From: Hippopus hippopus
Taxonomy: Eukaryota; Mollusca; Bivalvia; Cardiida; Cardiidae
DNA length: 64,000 nt
Direction of reading: 5' to 3'
Assembly: GCA_946811185.2 (NCBI GenBank)
Contig: OX328104.1
Coordinates: 52,932,505 to 52,996,504, forward strand
Shown in pieces: positions 41,501-51,670 of the stretch. The position numbers were made by a program, and so were the translations under genes. Under the pieces are notes generated by a model. It was not told where the DNA came from, did not search any database, and was given only the letters and a program-made list of their open reading frames with translations. Position 1 is the first letter of the stretch, and every line of letters begins with the position of its first letter.

Positions 41501-41984
41501 CAAATGCCTTTGCTGTCTGTGAACAAACTTTTTTCTTTTAGAGGAATCTAAAGATAAAAAGTCTTTGTGTTGTCATTTCAAATTTTTTTCTAATTTCGCT
41601 TCCTACTTTTTTTCCCCCATGTAAAGCAACCAGATTTGTAGCAAGAGCAAAACTTTTGCATCTTAAACCTAAGAAAGCCAAAAGAAGAGGATGGGTATTT
41701 CAAGCCAAGGAGAAGAAACAAAAGTGTTGTATACATATACAGTTTTAAGCACTTTTCCTCAAAATATCTAACAAAAAGATTAGACCTACACTTTCTGCAA
41801 GAGTGAAGAAGTTGCCTACAGCAATCTAAAGGCTGATTTATGAAAACTGATCTGAAGAAATGGTTATATGAAGATGTTTTATGACAATATTGGCCACACA
41901 TGTAATTAAAATGATGTTGACCTAGTAGAAACCTGTCACATGGCAACTGTACACGTTACAATCTTAATACCCGAGTTTTCATTT

Positions 41985-42212
41985 CTAGCATTTTACCAAA
42001 AAAATCTGTATTTTTACAACCCCAAGAAAGAAGTTTTTTCAGAAAACTGTGGGAAAAGGAGAAAATGCTAATAAACAGCAGATTTTCTCTTTCCACGATG
42101 TTTTCTATCGTATCAAAGATTACTCCCACCATTTTAGTTACCTTTGGTTTGTTGTCTGCAAACGCTTAAGATCTGGATAAGTCTAGAATTTTGTTGTCTG
42201 GTAAAACATAGT
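41985..42212 (+). mobile_element. Family A hairpin MITE
   Basis: ATTTTACCAAAAAAATC to GTTGTCTGGTAAAACATA with hairpin AACTGTGGGAAAAGGAGAAA and TTTTCTCTTTCCACG. Confidence 0.7.
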
Positions 42213-42269
42213 AAGTTCCAAAAACCCTGATTGGATCAATGTTTTCTGATTTTATTCCACACAAATGTC

Positions 42270-42465
42270 AACACCTTTTACAACTGGTGTTGTCTTTATG
42301 GCTAGTGTAGGTCAAGATCAGAATGCACAAAAAGTGCAGTTTTATCTACACTTTCTGATTTGCTGAAACACAATAGACAAAAGCTACCTTGACATTGCAA
42401 TTAGTTTGGGTCTTATTTCTAAACTCAACAAGTCTGTTGGGTATATTTGGCACTCTAAGTGTTAA
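42270..42465 (-). mobile_element. Family C element
   Basis: AGTGTAGGTCAAGATCAGAATGC, AAAGTGCAGTTTTATCTACACTTTC, AAAGCTACCTTGACATTGC and TTTGGCACTCTAAGTGTTAA, the reverse order of the copy at 26220. Confidence 0.6.
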
Positions 42466-42499
42466 AAGATACAAGACAATGCATCACATTACTTTCTAT

Positions 42500-42600
42500 A
42501 TCTTGCAAAAGATGATTTTTTAAAACAATGTGGCAAAAGAAGAAATTACTTTTAAGAAGCGATTGCTCCCTTTGCAACAATAATTTCACACATATGCCAG
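42500..42600 (+). repeat. Family A core, degenerate
   Basis: AAACAATGTGGCAAAAGAAGAAATTAC ... GCGATTGCTCCCTTTGCAACAAT is a decayed hairpin. Confidence 0.45.
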
Positions 42601-42780
42601 TATTGAATCTAAGATTTTAACTTTCCATTTTTTAAGCATGTAATAAGTTTATGAACATTTTAGTGACGGGTTTCTACAAGTCTATATAGGTATAAGATGG
42701 TTCAAACAGCATGCAGTTATATATCATATATTGTGCCCCAAACTTGCAAGCAGCTCTAAGTAGACTTTAGAATCCCTTAC

Positions 42781-42877
42781 ACTTTTAGATAGCACTTCCT
42801 TCTGTGTCTCCAACAGTTTAATCACTTGCTCATTTTCTGCCTTTTCTTGCAGCATCCGACGATTCTCCTCTTTCAGT
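42781..42877 (-). CDS. Coiled-coil protein, exon 7
   Basis: This 97-nt exon has a TTTTCTAG acceptor and a GTAAGG donor. One leading base completes Lys with exon 6; 32 codons follow (LKEENRRMLQEKAENEQVIK ... KEVLSKS) and end in phase 0. It is a continuous charged coiled coil. The next intron, about 11.8 kb, contains the possible microexon. Confidence 0.85.
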
Positions 42878-42942
42878 CTAGAAAAAAAATTAATCATGTA
42901 AAATGCCCTAATTCTAATTCATTGCCAATATATGTCAGTATC

Positions 42943-43172
42943 TTAACCTCTTACTAAACAATCCCCCATGCTAAGAACCCTTGAGAAAAACACTTTCAAA
43001 AACATTCTGGGAAAAAAGAGAAAATGCTGGTAAGCAGTATTTTCTCCTTTTCCCATAATGCTTTCTACCTTTTCAAAGGCAAAACCCATCATTTGAATCA
43101 CAAGTAATTTGTTATCTGCAAAAGCATTCAACTTGGCCAGGTCTAAAATCTTATTGTCTCATAAAGGGTAAT
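42943..43172 (+). mobile_element. Family A hairpin MITE
   Basis: TTAACCTCTTACTAAACAATCCC to TTGTCTCATAAAGGGTAA with a slightly changed hairpin. Confidence 0.75.
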
Positions 43173-43189
43173 ATTAACCAGCAATTGTT

Positions 43190-43288
43190 TTAGTCTTTAC
43201 CAAATAATAAAACTTTGATGCATTCAACTTCAAAGCATCTGTAGATAACAAATCAAATGTAATTCAAAAGACAATTTCTATTTTTCAG
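43190..43288 (-). repeat. Family A left-arm fragment
   Basis: GTCTTTACCAAATAATAAAAC, TTCAAAGCATCTGTAGATAAC and AATGTAATTCAAAAGAC, cut where a D3 fragment begins. Confidence 0.5.
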
Positions 43289-43289
43289 C

Positions 43290-43491
43290 TAAAAATGGGC
43301 ACTACTCTGTCAAAAATATTTTGAGAGTTACCTGCCCTTCTGGCATGGATTTCCCTTTTGATAGTAAACAGTAAACACAATTCTGACGTGAATATCTTTA
43401 GTTATAACAGAGATGAAAGGAAGTGTCCTAGTTTTCACATGACATCCACTACCAGGCAGACATGGACAGGGCCATGATAGTACCTCGATGT
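43290..43491 (+). mobile_element. D3 element fragment
   Basis: AAAAATGGGCACTACTCTGTC, AGTTACCTGCCCTTCTGGCATGG, GTGAATATCTTTAGTTATAACAGAGATG and GGGCCATGATAGTACCTCGATG. Confidence 0.55.
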
Positions 43492-43711
43492 TTAACCACA
43501 CTGCAAAATGTCAGAGTAGTCCAATTTGAAATTGTTTGTAGACGAAAAATTGAATGTGGCTCAAGTAATGAAGTTTTCTTTGAAATCATAGAAAACATTG
43601 TGGGAAAAGGAGAAAATGCTGGTTATCAGCTTTTTCTCCTTTTCCCACAATGTTTTCAAAGCCTTCTTTCACAGGGCTGATGAAATTCTGGATTGTGTGG
43701 TAAAGGGTTAA
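43492..43711 (-). mobile_element. Family A hairpin MITE
   Basis: TTAACCACACTGCAAAATG to GTGTGGTAAAGGGTTAA with hairpin ACATTGTGGGAAAAGGAGAA and its complement. It ends 9 bp from the GT of exon 6's donor. Confidence 0.8.
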
Positions 43712-43726
43712 CACTGCCAAACTTAC

Positions 43727-43806
43727 TTTTTGATGTCCTCAACCTGATCCTGTAACTGCTCACATTCATCCTTAAAGCTTCTCAGTTCTTCCTTCAGTCT
43801 CTCATT
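43727..43806 (-). CDS. Coiled-coil protein, exon 6
   Basis: This 80-nt exon has a CTATTTCAG acceptor and a consensus GTAAGT donor. It starts in phase 0 (NERLKEELRSFKDECEQLQD...), reads 26 codons and ends with AA, giving Lys with exon 7. It is coiled coil throughout with one Cys. Confidence 0.85.
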
Positions 43807-44289
43807 CTGAAATAGTAGTAAATTTACATGAAAACTGCATGATGAGCCTCAGTAAACATTTGTGTATCAACATCATGAGATTGCCCTTTTAGTCCTGTAG
43901 CAGACCATCTACATACCTTTTCACATGTATTTCTGTATTAACCCTTTTTACAATATCCTTATCTTTAAATTACTGGGATTTCACAGTGAATAACACCACT
44001 AGTGATGATAAATATGGTATCATCACTAGTGACAATAGTTTTAAAATGGTTACTGGAACTACATTTTTACTATATTGCTCATATTGTACCACTCTTGATA
44101 ATTATTAGAATAGAAAAGGGTGTATTAGGAATATAATAAATAGGATAATCAGCTGCTAGTGTGATCTTAAAAATCTGTAACTTGATTAGGGTTTGACGGT
44201 GTTTAAAAACTTGTCCTGACTCATTTTTTCAACTGTATCACACCCTATTCTAGTGACAGATTTTGATATCACACACAACAAAGTAATAA

Positions 44290-44476
44290 TCCTCTATACA
44301 ACTGGGTAAAGATTTTAGACTGGTACAAACTGGAAGTGTTTGTAGCCATTAAATTAAACATGGCTCAAATGACAGAATATTTCTTTCTTACCAGCACTTT
44401 CACCTTTTCCAACAATGTTTTCAAAAGCCTTAGTCCACAGTGTTGTTAAACTTGGGATTCTGTGGTAAAGGGTTAA
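44290..44476 (-). mobile_element. Family A MITE, left hairpin arm deleted
   Basis: AGATTTTAGACTGGTACAAACTGG, TTACCAGCACTTTCACCTTTTCC and GGGATTCTGTGGTAAAGGGTTAA. The A-rich hairpin arm is missing. Confidence 0.65.
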
Positions 44477-44695
44477 ACCTGAATCTATGCTGATTATATG
44501 TATTTAACAAGAATGTTTTATAACACTTTTGCTAGAGACATTTTCAAGCAAATCAGTTCTACTCAAAGAGGTCAAACTTTCAAACCTCTTGATCACAAAT
44601 TCAATGCCGTAATTGTACACCACTGATCATATCTATTCTGAAAAGAAAGCCTTTGAAAATATTGTGGGAAAACAGTAACATTACTTGATCTATAT

Positions 44696-45136
44696 TTAAC
44701 CCTTTACAACACAGTTCTGAAATCAAATGACCCTGACGGAGAAGTTTTCTCAACAAATTGCGAGAATAGATTATTGCTAGTAACCTCCATTTACTGCTTT
44801 TCCCACAATTTTCAAAAGCTTTCTTAGGGTTGTTAAAATTCATGGTTGAGTTGGTTGTATTGGGGTTTAACGCCACTTTAACAGCTAAGGTCATATCACG
44901 GCGGTCGGTGACGCACATGTGTTTCCTGGCTTTCTCACACCAGTACTAACACAACTTTCTTTCCAAAGCCACCGACTACTTTTCTCACATGCTTCAGCAG
45001 AGGTGAGAGGCAAAAATACGCTGGAAAGAAGGTTCGCCTCAACCGGGTATCAAACTCACAACCACCAGATCATGAGTCCGACACGCTCACCACTGAGCCA
45101 CCCGGGCGGGGCTCATGGTTGAGCGCTAAAGGGTTA
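44696..45136 (+). mobile_element. Family A MITE split by a SINE
   Basis: TTAACCCTTTACAACACAG, GACCCTGACGGAGAAG and a decayed hairpin run to TTAAAATTCATGGTTGAG; after the SINE the element resumes CGCTAAAGGGTTAA. The right arm is of the CCTGAGG-complement type, so this is also a symmetric variant. Confidence 0.7.
44851..45112 (-). mobile_element. tRNA-derived SINE with 11-bp target duplication
   Basis: On the minus strand the head CCCGGGTGGCTCAGTGGTGAGC has a good A box (TGGCTCAGTGG), and GAGTTTGATACCCGG serves as B box. The tail contains GGTTTAACGCC on the plus strand next to CATATCACGGCGG, resembling the conserved tail domain of mollusc SINEs. TCATGGTTGAG at 44840-44850 and 45113-45123 is the target duplication. 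Confidence 0.8.
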
Positions 45137-45149
45137 ACAGCTCAGTGAC

Positions 45150-45245
45150 AGGGATTTTAGGAGTGTTTTGTAAATGGTTGAAAGATAGAAAGCTGTAGAT
45201 TTGCAGTCTGATCTATGTCTAGTCTGTTCACCAAGGACACAATTA
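45150..45245 (+). repeat. Family C fragment
   Basis: GAAAGCTGTAGATTTGCAGTCTGATCTATGTCTAGTCTG is half of the C hairpin with its outer arm. Confidence 0.45.
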
Positions 45246-45290
45246 TATACGTTTATCACACGCAAGATGTTTGTCAATGTTATTTCCAAC

Positions 45291-45452
45291 CTGAAGGTTT
45301 GATTTCTGTAGATGATCATTCAACTCCTGGATTTCTGTTTCCTTCTTTGTACTGCCAGCTGACAGCCTATCACAGGTGGCCTTTAACATATCTATCTCTC
45401 CCTGTTTTATAGAAGTCGTCTCTTTTACATCTTCATTCGCCTTTTCTAGTTT
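45291..45452 (-). CDS. Coiled-coil protein, exon 5
   Basis: This 162-nt exon is phase 0 at both ends and has a TATTTTCAG acceptor. It reads 54 codons (KLEKANEDVKETTSIKQGEI ... HLQKSNLQ). The donor GTTGGA is weak; a GTATAT 34 nt further on would give the wrong phase, so I prefer the first. It is charged and coiled except a short Ser-Ala-Gly-Ser break near residue 31. Confidence 0.82.
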
Positions 45453-45644
45453 CTGAAAATAATGTAAAAAGAGAAAAAAAATTACTGTATAAGTTTTGTT
45501 AGTTTTGTTTTTCCAAACCCAGTATTTCCAAAAGTAAAACATTATCTTAACCTGTCACCTATTGAAACAAATCTGAAACACTCAACTTTGGAATCATTAT
45601 GACTCATATTTTATAGATGATGAAAATTAGAGATGACTCTTTTT

Positions 45645-45812
45645 CAAATATAAAATTCTAGACTTTTCCAAATGGAAACCATCTGCAGATGACAATTGTA
45701 GCTGAAGTGACTTAATTTTCTGTGAAAGTGTAGAAAACCAGCATTTACTCCTTTTCCCACAAGGTATTCAAAAGGTTATTTCCTCAGGGTCGTCAAAAAT
45801 CCAGACACTAGT
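45645..45812 (-). repeat. Family A MITE, left hairpin arm deleted
   Basis: TTCTAGACTTTTCCAAATGG, TGTAGAAAACCAGCATTTACTCC and CCTCAGGGTCGTC. Confidence 0.6.
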
Positions 45813-45852
45813 AGCCATAAGTACACAATTAGGGGACCAAATTCCAGACCAA

Positions 45853-46108
45853 TTGAGCCATGCTCTGTGGAAATGGGGTTTTATGCATCTCTGTAATGCA
45901 TTACACCAAGTAATTCATCACATAATCATGGTTATATAAAAACCAACAGACAGAATCATGAGGTAGACTGTTCCTTTGACATGTATAAAATCGACTAAAA
46001 GCAGAAAGTCACAACCCATGTTAGCCTGTATGGACTACACAGACTAACCTGGGCCAATACTTTTCATAGATGCATTAAAGCCCCTTTTCACTGAGCATAG
46101 CTCAGTTT
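45853..46108 (+). repeat. Family B repeat, full length
   Basis: GAGCCATGCTCTGTGGAAATGGGG to AAGCCCCTTTTCACTGAGCATAGCTCA, with AATGCATTACACCAAG intact where another copy carries an A insertion. Confidence 0.75.
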
Positions 46109-46282
46109 AATTAATACCATTTAAAGTAGGGATATTCTTATGAGTCTTATAATTTTTTACAGTGCAATCTGTCAAAAGTCAAGTTGCTGGCAGGAAAATG
46201 TATTGCAAAACTAGAGCAAAAATTGCCAACTAAAAATATTCTAGGCTTGCCTACTCTTCTGGGATGTGTTCAATTTGGAGAC

Positions 46283-46494
46283 TTAACTCTTACCTTACTG
46301 TTGATAACACAAGAAGCTTTTGTGGACAGTGTAGATCAAGATCAGACTGCACAGAAAGTGTAGTCTGATCTCTGATCTACACTGTCCATTACTTCATTCT
46401 AGATCGTAACTGAACTGTGTCTTCATCTTGCAGCATAATGCATATACAGCCATTAAAAAAGTAAAGGTTATTTTTCTAGTGGTGAAAGAGTTAA
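46283..46494 (+). mobile_element. Family C (second subtype), full length
   Basis: TTAACTCTTACC and GGTGAAAGAGTTAA are inverted ends with TTAA. The hairpin is GGACAGTGTAGATCAAGATC ... GATCTCTGATCTACACTGTCC, nearly perfect over more than 25 bp per arm. The right arm TCTTCATCTTGCAGCA ... GTTATTTTTCTAG matches 2868-3050. Confidence 0.8.
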
Positions 46495-46600
46495 CAACTA
46501 GCCTGAGTATGAAGTAATTATCTTCAGTTTTTGCAGTGGCTGGGTAAAGACAATACCTCAATGTTTTCTTCTAAAATAAATGAGCTACCAATACAGTCAG
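46495..46600 (+). repeat. D3 element fragment
   Basis: CCTGAGTATGAAGTAATTATCTTCAG, GACAATACCTCAATGTTTTC and AATAAATGAGCTACC. Confidence 0.45.
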
Positions 46601-46744
46601 GGACCTCAAAATTGTAAGATTTTACTCTGGTCTTGACTGACTTGGTGCTTGTTGGCAAATGTTAAAATCAATACAAGTCACGAGCCACTCTCTATAGGTA
46701 TGATCTCTACTCTATAAAGAAGGATTTTGATTGTTTGTATATTT

Positions 46745-47035
46745 TTCATACCATTTCCTTCAACATTATTTCAGTTTAAGTTACATCGCAGCAAGTGCAC
46801 CTAACTGTGCTTTCCTGGAGCTTCATTTACCTGTACTTCGCACAATACTCTTCCTAAACCACTGGGTGCTTTCCCACATAACCAATGTCAAAACATTGAT
46901 CAGCAGAGAGAGAGTAATGAATCCTGTCGCAATGACTATCATCAATTCTCAGAAAAGAATTGGCCATGCTGGCAATTAAAACCTGAGGGACCCCCTTGTT
47001 GCAAGCCCTGTGCAGTTCTGATATACTTGGCTCAT
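46745..47035 (-). mobile_element. tRNA-derived SINE, full length, decayed head
   Basis: On the minus strand AGGGCTTGCAACAAGGGGGTCC and GCATGGCCAATTCTTTTCTGAGAATTG are followed by TGATGATAGTCATTGCGACAGG, GTTATGTGGGAAAGC and GCTGCGATGTAACTTAAACTG, in the order of the SINE at 63213. Confidence 0.7.
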
Positions 47036-47081
47036 CTATAAACAAGGAAAAGAAACTCATCTCATAAAAACAAGTACTTAC

Positions 47082-47147
47082 AATTTCAAGTTCTTGAACT
47101 TTATCTTCAGCTTTTGACTTTTCTTGTCTGATTTGTCTAATTTCGCT
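47082..47147 (-). CDS. Coiled-coil protein, exon 4
   Basis: This 66-nt exon has a TTTTACAG acceptor and a consensus GTAAGT donor, and is phase 0 at both ends. It reads 22 codons (SEIRQIRQEKSKAEDKVQEL...) of regular coiled coil. A cassette use would keep frame. Confidence 0.83.
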
Positions 47148-47254
47148 CTGTAAAAGTAAATAGATGAATGTTGTACACTTATTAAATTGCAATAGTTTTA
47201 CAGGCTATAGAAGCCCGTATACTTGTCCTGGAATTGCTAAAATTACAAGATTTT

Positions 47255-47456
47255 ACCCTTTGCTAAACATTCCTGATTCTTTACCGTGTGAAAAAAGGAG
47301 AACATGCATATAACCTACATTTTCTCCTTTTCCAACACTGAATTTATTTACCCTTTCAAAGACAAGTCCAGTTATTTCAACCACATTTCATTTTTTTGTC
47401 TGTAACTGCTTTCAATTTGGAAGAGCCTAAAATGTTTTTGTTTTTCAGAGAGTTAA
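47255..47456 (+). mobile_element. Family A MITE, decayed
   Basis: ACCCTTTGCTAAACATTCC, AAAAAGGAGAACATGC ... TTTTCTCCTTTTCC, TGTAACTGCTTTCAATTTGG and CAGAGAGTTAA. Confidence 0.7.
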
Positions 47457-47499
47457 CTCCTTCCAAATGAATACAAAACTGTCTTTCAAGGGCTCCATA

Positions 47500-47630
47500 A
47501 CAGATCTGCTGCATACTAAGGAGACAGCTGTCATGATCTAGAAGCTAACAGTGCACTTTCTGTCAGTCTAATCTTGATTGTCACAGACAAGAACAGCTCC
47601 TTGTCTTGTCTATAGTCGAGAAAGAGTTAA
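47500..47630 (+). repeat. Family C fragment
   Basis: GTGCACTTTCTGTCAGTCTAATCTTGATTGTC and TATAGTCGAGAAAGAGTTAA. The final TTAA is shared with the next A copy. Confidence 0.5.
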
Positions 47631-47836
47631 AACTTTTACCACAGAACAAATTTTTTGCCAAGTTCAACTTGATAGCAAATGCAGACAACAAAAGAAATGT
47701 GGATAAAAGGATCAAACTATGTCTTCAAAAGGGTAGAAAACACTGGTTATCAGCATTTTCTCCTTTTCCCACAGTGTTTTCAAAAGTCTCCTTCTTTAGG
47801 GTCATTAAAAGTTGCGGATGTGTGTTAAAGGGTTCA
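47627..47836 (-). mobile_element. Family A MITE, left hairpin arm deleted
   Basis: TTAAAACTTTTACCACAGAAC, TTCAACTTGATAGCAAATGC, GGGTAGAAAACACTGGTTATCAGC and TTTTCTCCTTTTCCC, ending GTTAAAGGGTTCAA. Confidence 0.7.
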
Positions 47837-48102
47837 AGAATCAGGAATCAGAAGTTCTGAGGTAAGTGTAAGATTTGAGGGGAACTGCAACATTGCACAT
47901 CATTCGAGTTTAGATAACAACCATTGGATCAATTATCTGTAACATTCTGCAATAAATATATAGCAGAAAACTGAAAACTTCTTTGGAAAATTTGAATACT
48001 CAAGAAAGATCCAGTAAGACAATAATGTAGCATATTGGAGGCAATGTGTTAATCTGCTAAGCTATGCAGTTAGCATTTCGTCAGTATTTATTACAAAATT
48101 TA

Positions 48103-48516
48103 TGAGCCATCCTCTGTGAGAAGGGGGCTTAATGCATATGCAGAAAGTATCGACCCAGGTCATCCTACCCAGTCAAATGAAATGTGGCGTACCCCCTCCG
48201 CATAGCAACGCATTACAATATTACGTCAAGCGCGAGAAATGCAAGGTAAATTACGTCATATTTCCATCTGGTTGTGAGGCACGTGCACTTTACCTAGGTA
48301 ACTAGCGCGCAGGAACAAATGTTTCCGCCCTCAATTGAAGAGTTAGAATATAAAAATCGGTATTTTCACTGGTCATAACCATGAAATATCAAAAAATATT
48401 TCACCGATATTTCTCGATAACCTACCGAAAAGCATGAAATAAAAAATTATATCATGAAATACTTGGTAAAATGAATCACATAGATGCAGTAAAACCCCTT
48501 TTGCCAGAGCATGGCT
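48103..48516 (+). repeat. Family B repeat split by an unknown 300-bp insert
   Basis: GAGCCATCCTCTGTGAGAAGGGGGC ... TATCGACCCAGGTCATCC on the left and ATAGATGCAGTAAAACCCCTTTTGCCAGAGCATGGCTCA on the right are one B copy. The insert has its own entry. Confidence 0.7.
48177..48478. other. CpG-containing insert of unknown origin in family B
   Basis: GGCGTACCCCCTCCGCATAGCAACGC, ATTACGTCAAGCGCGAG, ATTACGTCATATTTCC and ACTAGCGCGCAGGAAC are much richer in CpG than the surroundings. The right part is AT-rich (ATGAAATATC repeats). No inverted ends or target duplication longer than about 5 bp (AATGA) are clear. Confidence 0.5.
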
Positions 48517-48571
48517 CATCAATCATATACACCTTGCCAGTACCTCCATATTTCTGGCCCTTCAAATGCAA

Positions 48572-48800
48572 TTAACCCTTTACCAAACAAATCCTGGTTT
48601 TAAAGACCCTGAGGGAGAAGCCTTCTGAAAACACTGTGGGAAAAGAAGAAAATGCTGGTAACCAGCATTTTCTCCTTTTCCCACAATGTTTTTTACTCTT
48701 CCAAAGTCAAATTTCAATTTTTGAGTCACATTTATTTTGTCGTCTGCAAATGCTTTCAATTTGGACAAGTCTAAAATTTTGTCGTTTGGTAAAGAGTTAA
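48572..48800 (+). mobile_element. Family A hairpin MITE, full length, near consensus
   Basis: TTAACCCTTTACCAAACAAATCC to GTCGTTTGGTAAAGAGTTAA, 229 bp, with a hairpin centred on GGTAACC that is perfect except at two or three sites. It is very similar to 91-319. Confidence 0.9.
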
Positions 48801-48905
48801 ACCTAAAGGTGCAAGGCACAATTGAATTTTGCAGACAGTGTATATCAAGATCAGACTGCAAAGAACATGGGTCTAATCTAAAGCCAAAATTAATGCTCAT
48901 GGGAG
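48797..48905 (+). repeat. Family C fragment
   Basis: TTAAACCTAAAGGTGC, GACAGTGTATATCAAGATCAGACTGC and GGGTCTAATCTAAAGCC. Its first TTAA is the last TTAA of the A copy. Confidence 0.5.
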
Positions 48906-48926
48906 ACAAATACAAGGATAAAGTTT

Positions 48927-49150
48927 AGAGCCATGCTCTATGCAAAGGGGGTTTAATGCATCTGCAAAAAGGATCAACCCAGGTCAGCCTGCACATTTGA
49001 CGCAGGCTAACCTGAATCAAAACTTTTTGCTGTTGGTCAATTTCCTGCATGTTCAAGGACGATTCTACCTCGTGATTCAATCGGTTCTTAGACAGAACAG
49101 ATTTTATGGATGGATAATTATGTGATATCTTGCTTTGTATAGAACCTCAC
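48927..49150 (+). repeat. Family B repeat
   Basis: GAGCCATGCTCTATGCAAAGGGGGTTTAATGCATCTGC, AGCCTGCACATTTGACGCAGGCTAACC (hairpin), AAAACTTTTTGCTGTTGGTC and GTGATTCAATCGGTTC. It preserves the empty site for the A insertion at 40.1 kb. Confidence 0.75.
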
Positions 49151-50441
49151 GGAAATGCCTGACACATAAATAAGTCAACTGTAGTTAACAAAAAATGATT
49201 CTCATACTTCTGGCTCTCTAAGTGAATTATGACAAGAACGTCCAATAAATGTATAAAACAACATACTCTAGCTCATCCTATCATAAAATCAACTAGAAGG
49301 GTATTATTCACAAACAAATCAGAAGACACTGCCAATAGCTTGGACTCTACTGCGCCTTGCCCAAAGACTTTACAATAGACAAACCCCACTATCTTTGAAA
49401 CAGTTGCAAATTGAATCAAAGCATTGAAAACACTGGTGTGGCTTTTGTCAAGGAAGCCATGGTGTGGAATTTATGATTTGAAAAAAAAAAGGGGGGAATT
49501 TTATTTAAATATTGGCTTGAAAGTCAACCTACAAAGCAAATTAATACCTTTGTGGTTAAAGGGAGAGTACTCATGCCAAAGGATTATTTGTGTATAAGTG
49601 GTCTCCCTATAACATTCAAGAGGAGTCAGGAGTAATTTCCCTTGACAGTAGGATGCATGATGGGTAGAGAAAGAAACCAGATCAACATATTGAATAAAAT
49701 TAAGTTTGTACCTGAAAACTATGATTTCGAGATACCTTAGGCCATCAAGATCTAATTCCCAACATTTCAATTAATTATTTCGCAATCATGGGATGAAAAG
49801 TCAAGGGACGAACTGGTCCTTGAACGAACAAGCCCGGAACCAAGCGGTCAGTAGACAAATTTTGTGTATATCATTGTGCCAATAAAAGGCTATGTGCGGA
49901 TGAAGCTATTTTCAATCAAAAAGAAGTATTTCCACTATCAATGGCTTAATCCAGTTTACTTTAATACGCCATTTCCAATTACATATCTGAGTGCTATCGA
50001 AAAACTCATTTGTCTGAGAAAAATTGAGTTAAATTGGGTTTATTTCCTTCGGTTTTGCACAAAATATGATACATGATCTTCAAAATTCAATATTGAACTC
50101 ATAGTGGCATTGTCTTCCACAAATGCCACAAAAATTCAAGGCTTTTCCTGTAATATCCCAGTACCTTAAGCTGAAAACATTTTCAGGTCAAATGGCTTAC
50201 CTAAATTTCAGGCTCTGTGTTATCTCTGCCTAGATGTACTGTAATTATTTCCATGATTTGTTTTGAATAGCATCTTATTTTGCTTCTACCGTGCATAGCG
50301 ACATTAATTTAAACACGGTCAATTTTGATCTTGAGAATATCATCTAGCAATGATTGTGGGTTGACGAGCAAGCAAAAAATTACTCAAATGTTCACTTCAT
50401 TCCAAATGTTTGCCCCTCTTTTACAATATGGGTTGGCACAC
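49151..50441. other. Intron, nothing recognised
   Basis: About 1.3 kb with no repeat family, hairpin or exon that I can support. Confidence 0.45.
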
Positions 50442-50560
50442 TTAACCCTTTACAAACCGACAAAACTTTAGACTTGTCTCAATTGAAAGCATTTGTGTAC
50501 GTCAAAATAAAATTTAATGAGACTCAAAAATTGTAATTTGATTTTGGAGGAGTAAATTGC
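50442..50560 (-). repeat. Family A left-arm fragment
   Basis: TTAACCCTTTACAAACCGACAAAACTTTAGACTTGTC, CAATTGAAAGC and GAGACTCAAAAATTG. The hairpin is absent. Confidence 0.6.
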
Positions 50561-51029
50561 AAGATCCACTGGTCAAAATCAAAATTTAATGTCAACCATT
50601 ATGCTGGTAACCTGATCTTAGCACAGAGCGTACAAGCATCATTATTTACATTTGGCATCCATTACATTAATTACTTTAATAATAAGCAATTAGCAAAACT
50701 ATTACCTCTTTTCTCTGTGGAAACAAAACAATATCCCATATTAAGTTAATTTAACTGAAAAATATCGCCACCCTGTCAGTTTAAGTTAAGCATGGTTCAA
50801 ATCATGTTAGGCAACAGAACATTCAAGCAAACTTACAATGAAAAAAAAAAATCTAAGATTTTAAAAAAATCTTCAAAATTGAGCTTCATATATTTTAACA
50901 TAAACAAAATTGTAAGAGCAATTATTACTTAATGCAAACACTGACCTATTTACCATCTTCTATACTCCATAAAATTTTACATTTGTCACAATTATTTAAA
51001 AAAAAAAAAAAATCAGCGTGGCCGACAAA

Positions 51030-51172
51030 TGATGGGATTTTTCTTACAAATGATGAAAACATTTTAGGAAAAGGATATACTGGTTACCAACACTTTCCTT
51101 TTTCCAAAATGTTTTCCAATGCCTTCTTTCTCAGGATCATTAAAAGACAGGACTATTTGATTAAATGTTAAT
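51030..51172 (-). mobile_element. Family A MITE, decayed
   Basis: ACATTTTAGGAAAAGGATATACTGGTTACCAACACTTTCC and TTTCTCAGGATCATTAAAAG, ending TGATTAAATGTTAA. Confidence 0.6.
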
Positions 51173-51230
51173 GGATGTATCATGATAAATGCAAATATTC
51201 ATATTTTGTGCCAATGACAATGAATACACT

Positions 51231-51363
51231 TTAACCCTTAAGGTATCAATTGCATATACAAGATTTTTTGTGGACAGTGCAGATAAAGATCAAACTACTC
51301 AAAATAAGCTGTCTGATCTTGCATCTACACTGTCTAAAATTTTGGATAAGAAAGAAAGAGTTG
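51231..51363 (+). mobile_element. Family C element, short
   Basis: TTAACCCTTAAGGTATC, GTGGACAGTGCAGATAAAGATC, AAGCTGTCTGATCTTGCATCTACACTGTC and GAAAGAGTTGA. Confidence 0.6.
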
Positions 51364-51417
51364 AAAAAAACAAAACATTTCAGTTCCTTTCACTGACTGA
51401 AAATGTCTATTTCATTT

Positions 51418-51670
51418 GAGTCGTGCTCTTGCAAAAGGGAGCTTAGTGTCTCTCCGAAATGCCCTATACCAAACAAGTCATCACATAATTATGGATCCAT
51501 AAAATCCTTTTTGTCTAAAAACCTACTGAATCATGAGGTAGACAAGTCCTCTGACATGCAGAAAATTAACCATTAACAAAAAGTTTCAACTCAAGTCAGC
51601 CTGTGCTGACCTTGGTTGATACTTTCTGCAGATGCAATAAAACACCATTTCACAGAGCATGGCTCAGTTA
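51418..51670 (+). repeat. Family B repeat
   Basis: GAGTCGTGCTCTTGCAAAAGGGAG to AAACACCATTTCACAGAGCATGGCTCA, with CATCACATAATTATGGATCC and CTGACATGCAGAAAATTAACC inside. Confidence 0.7.
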
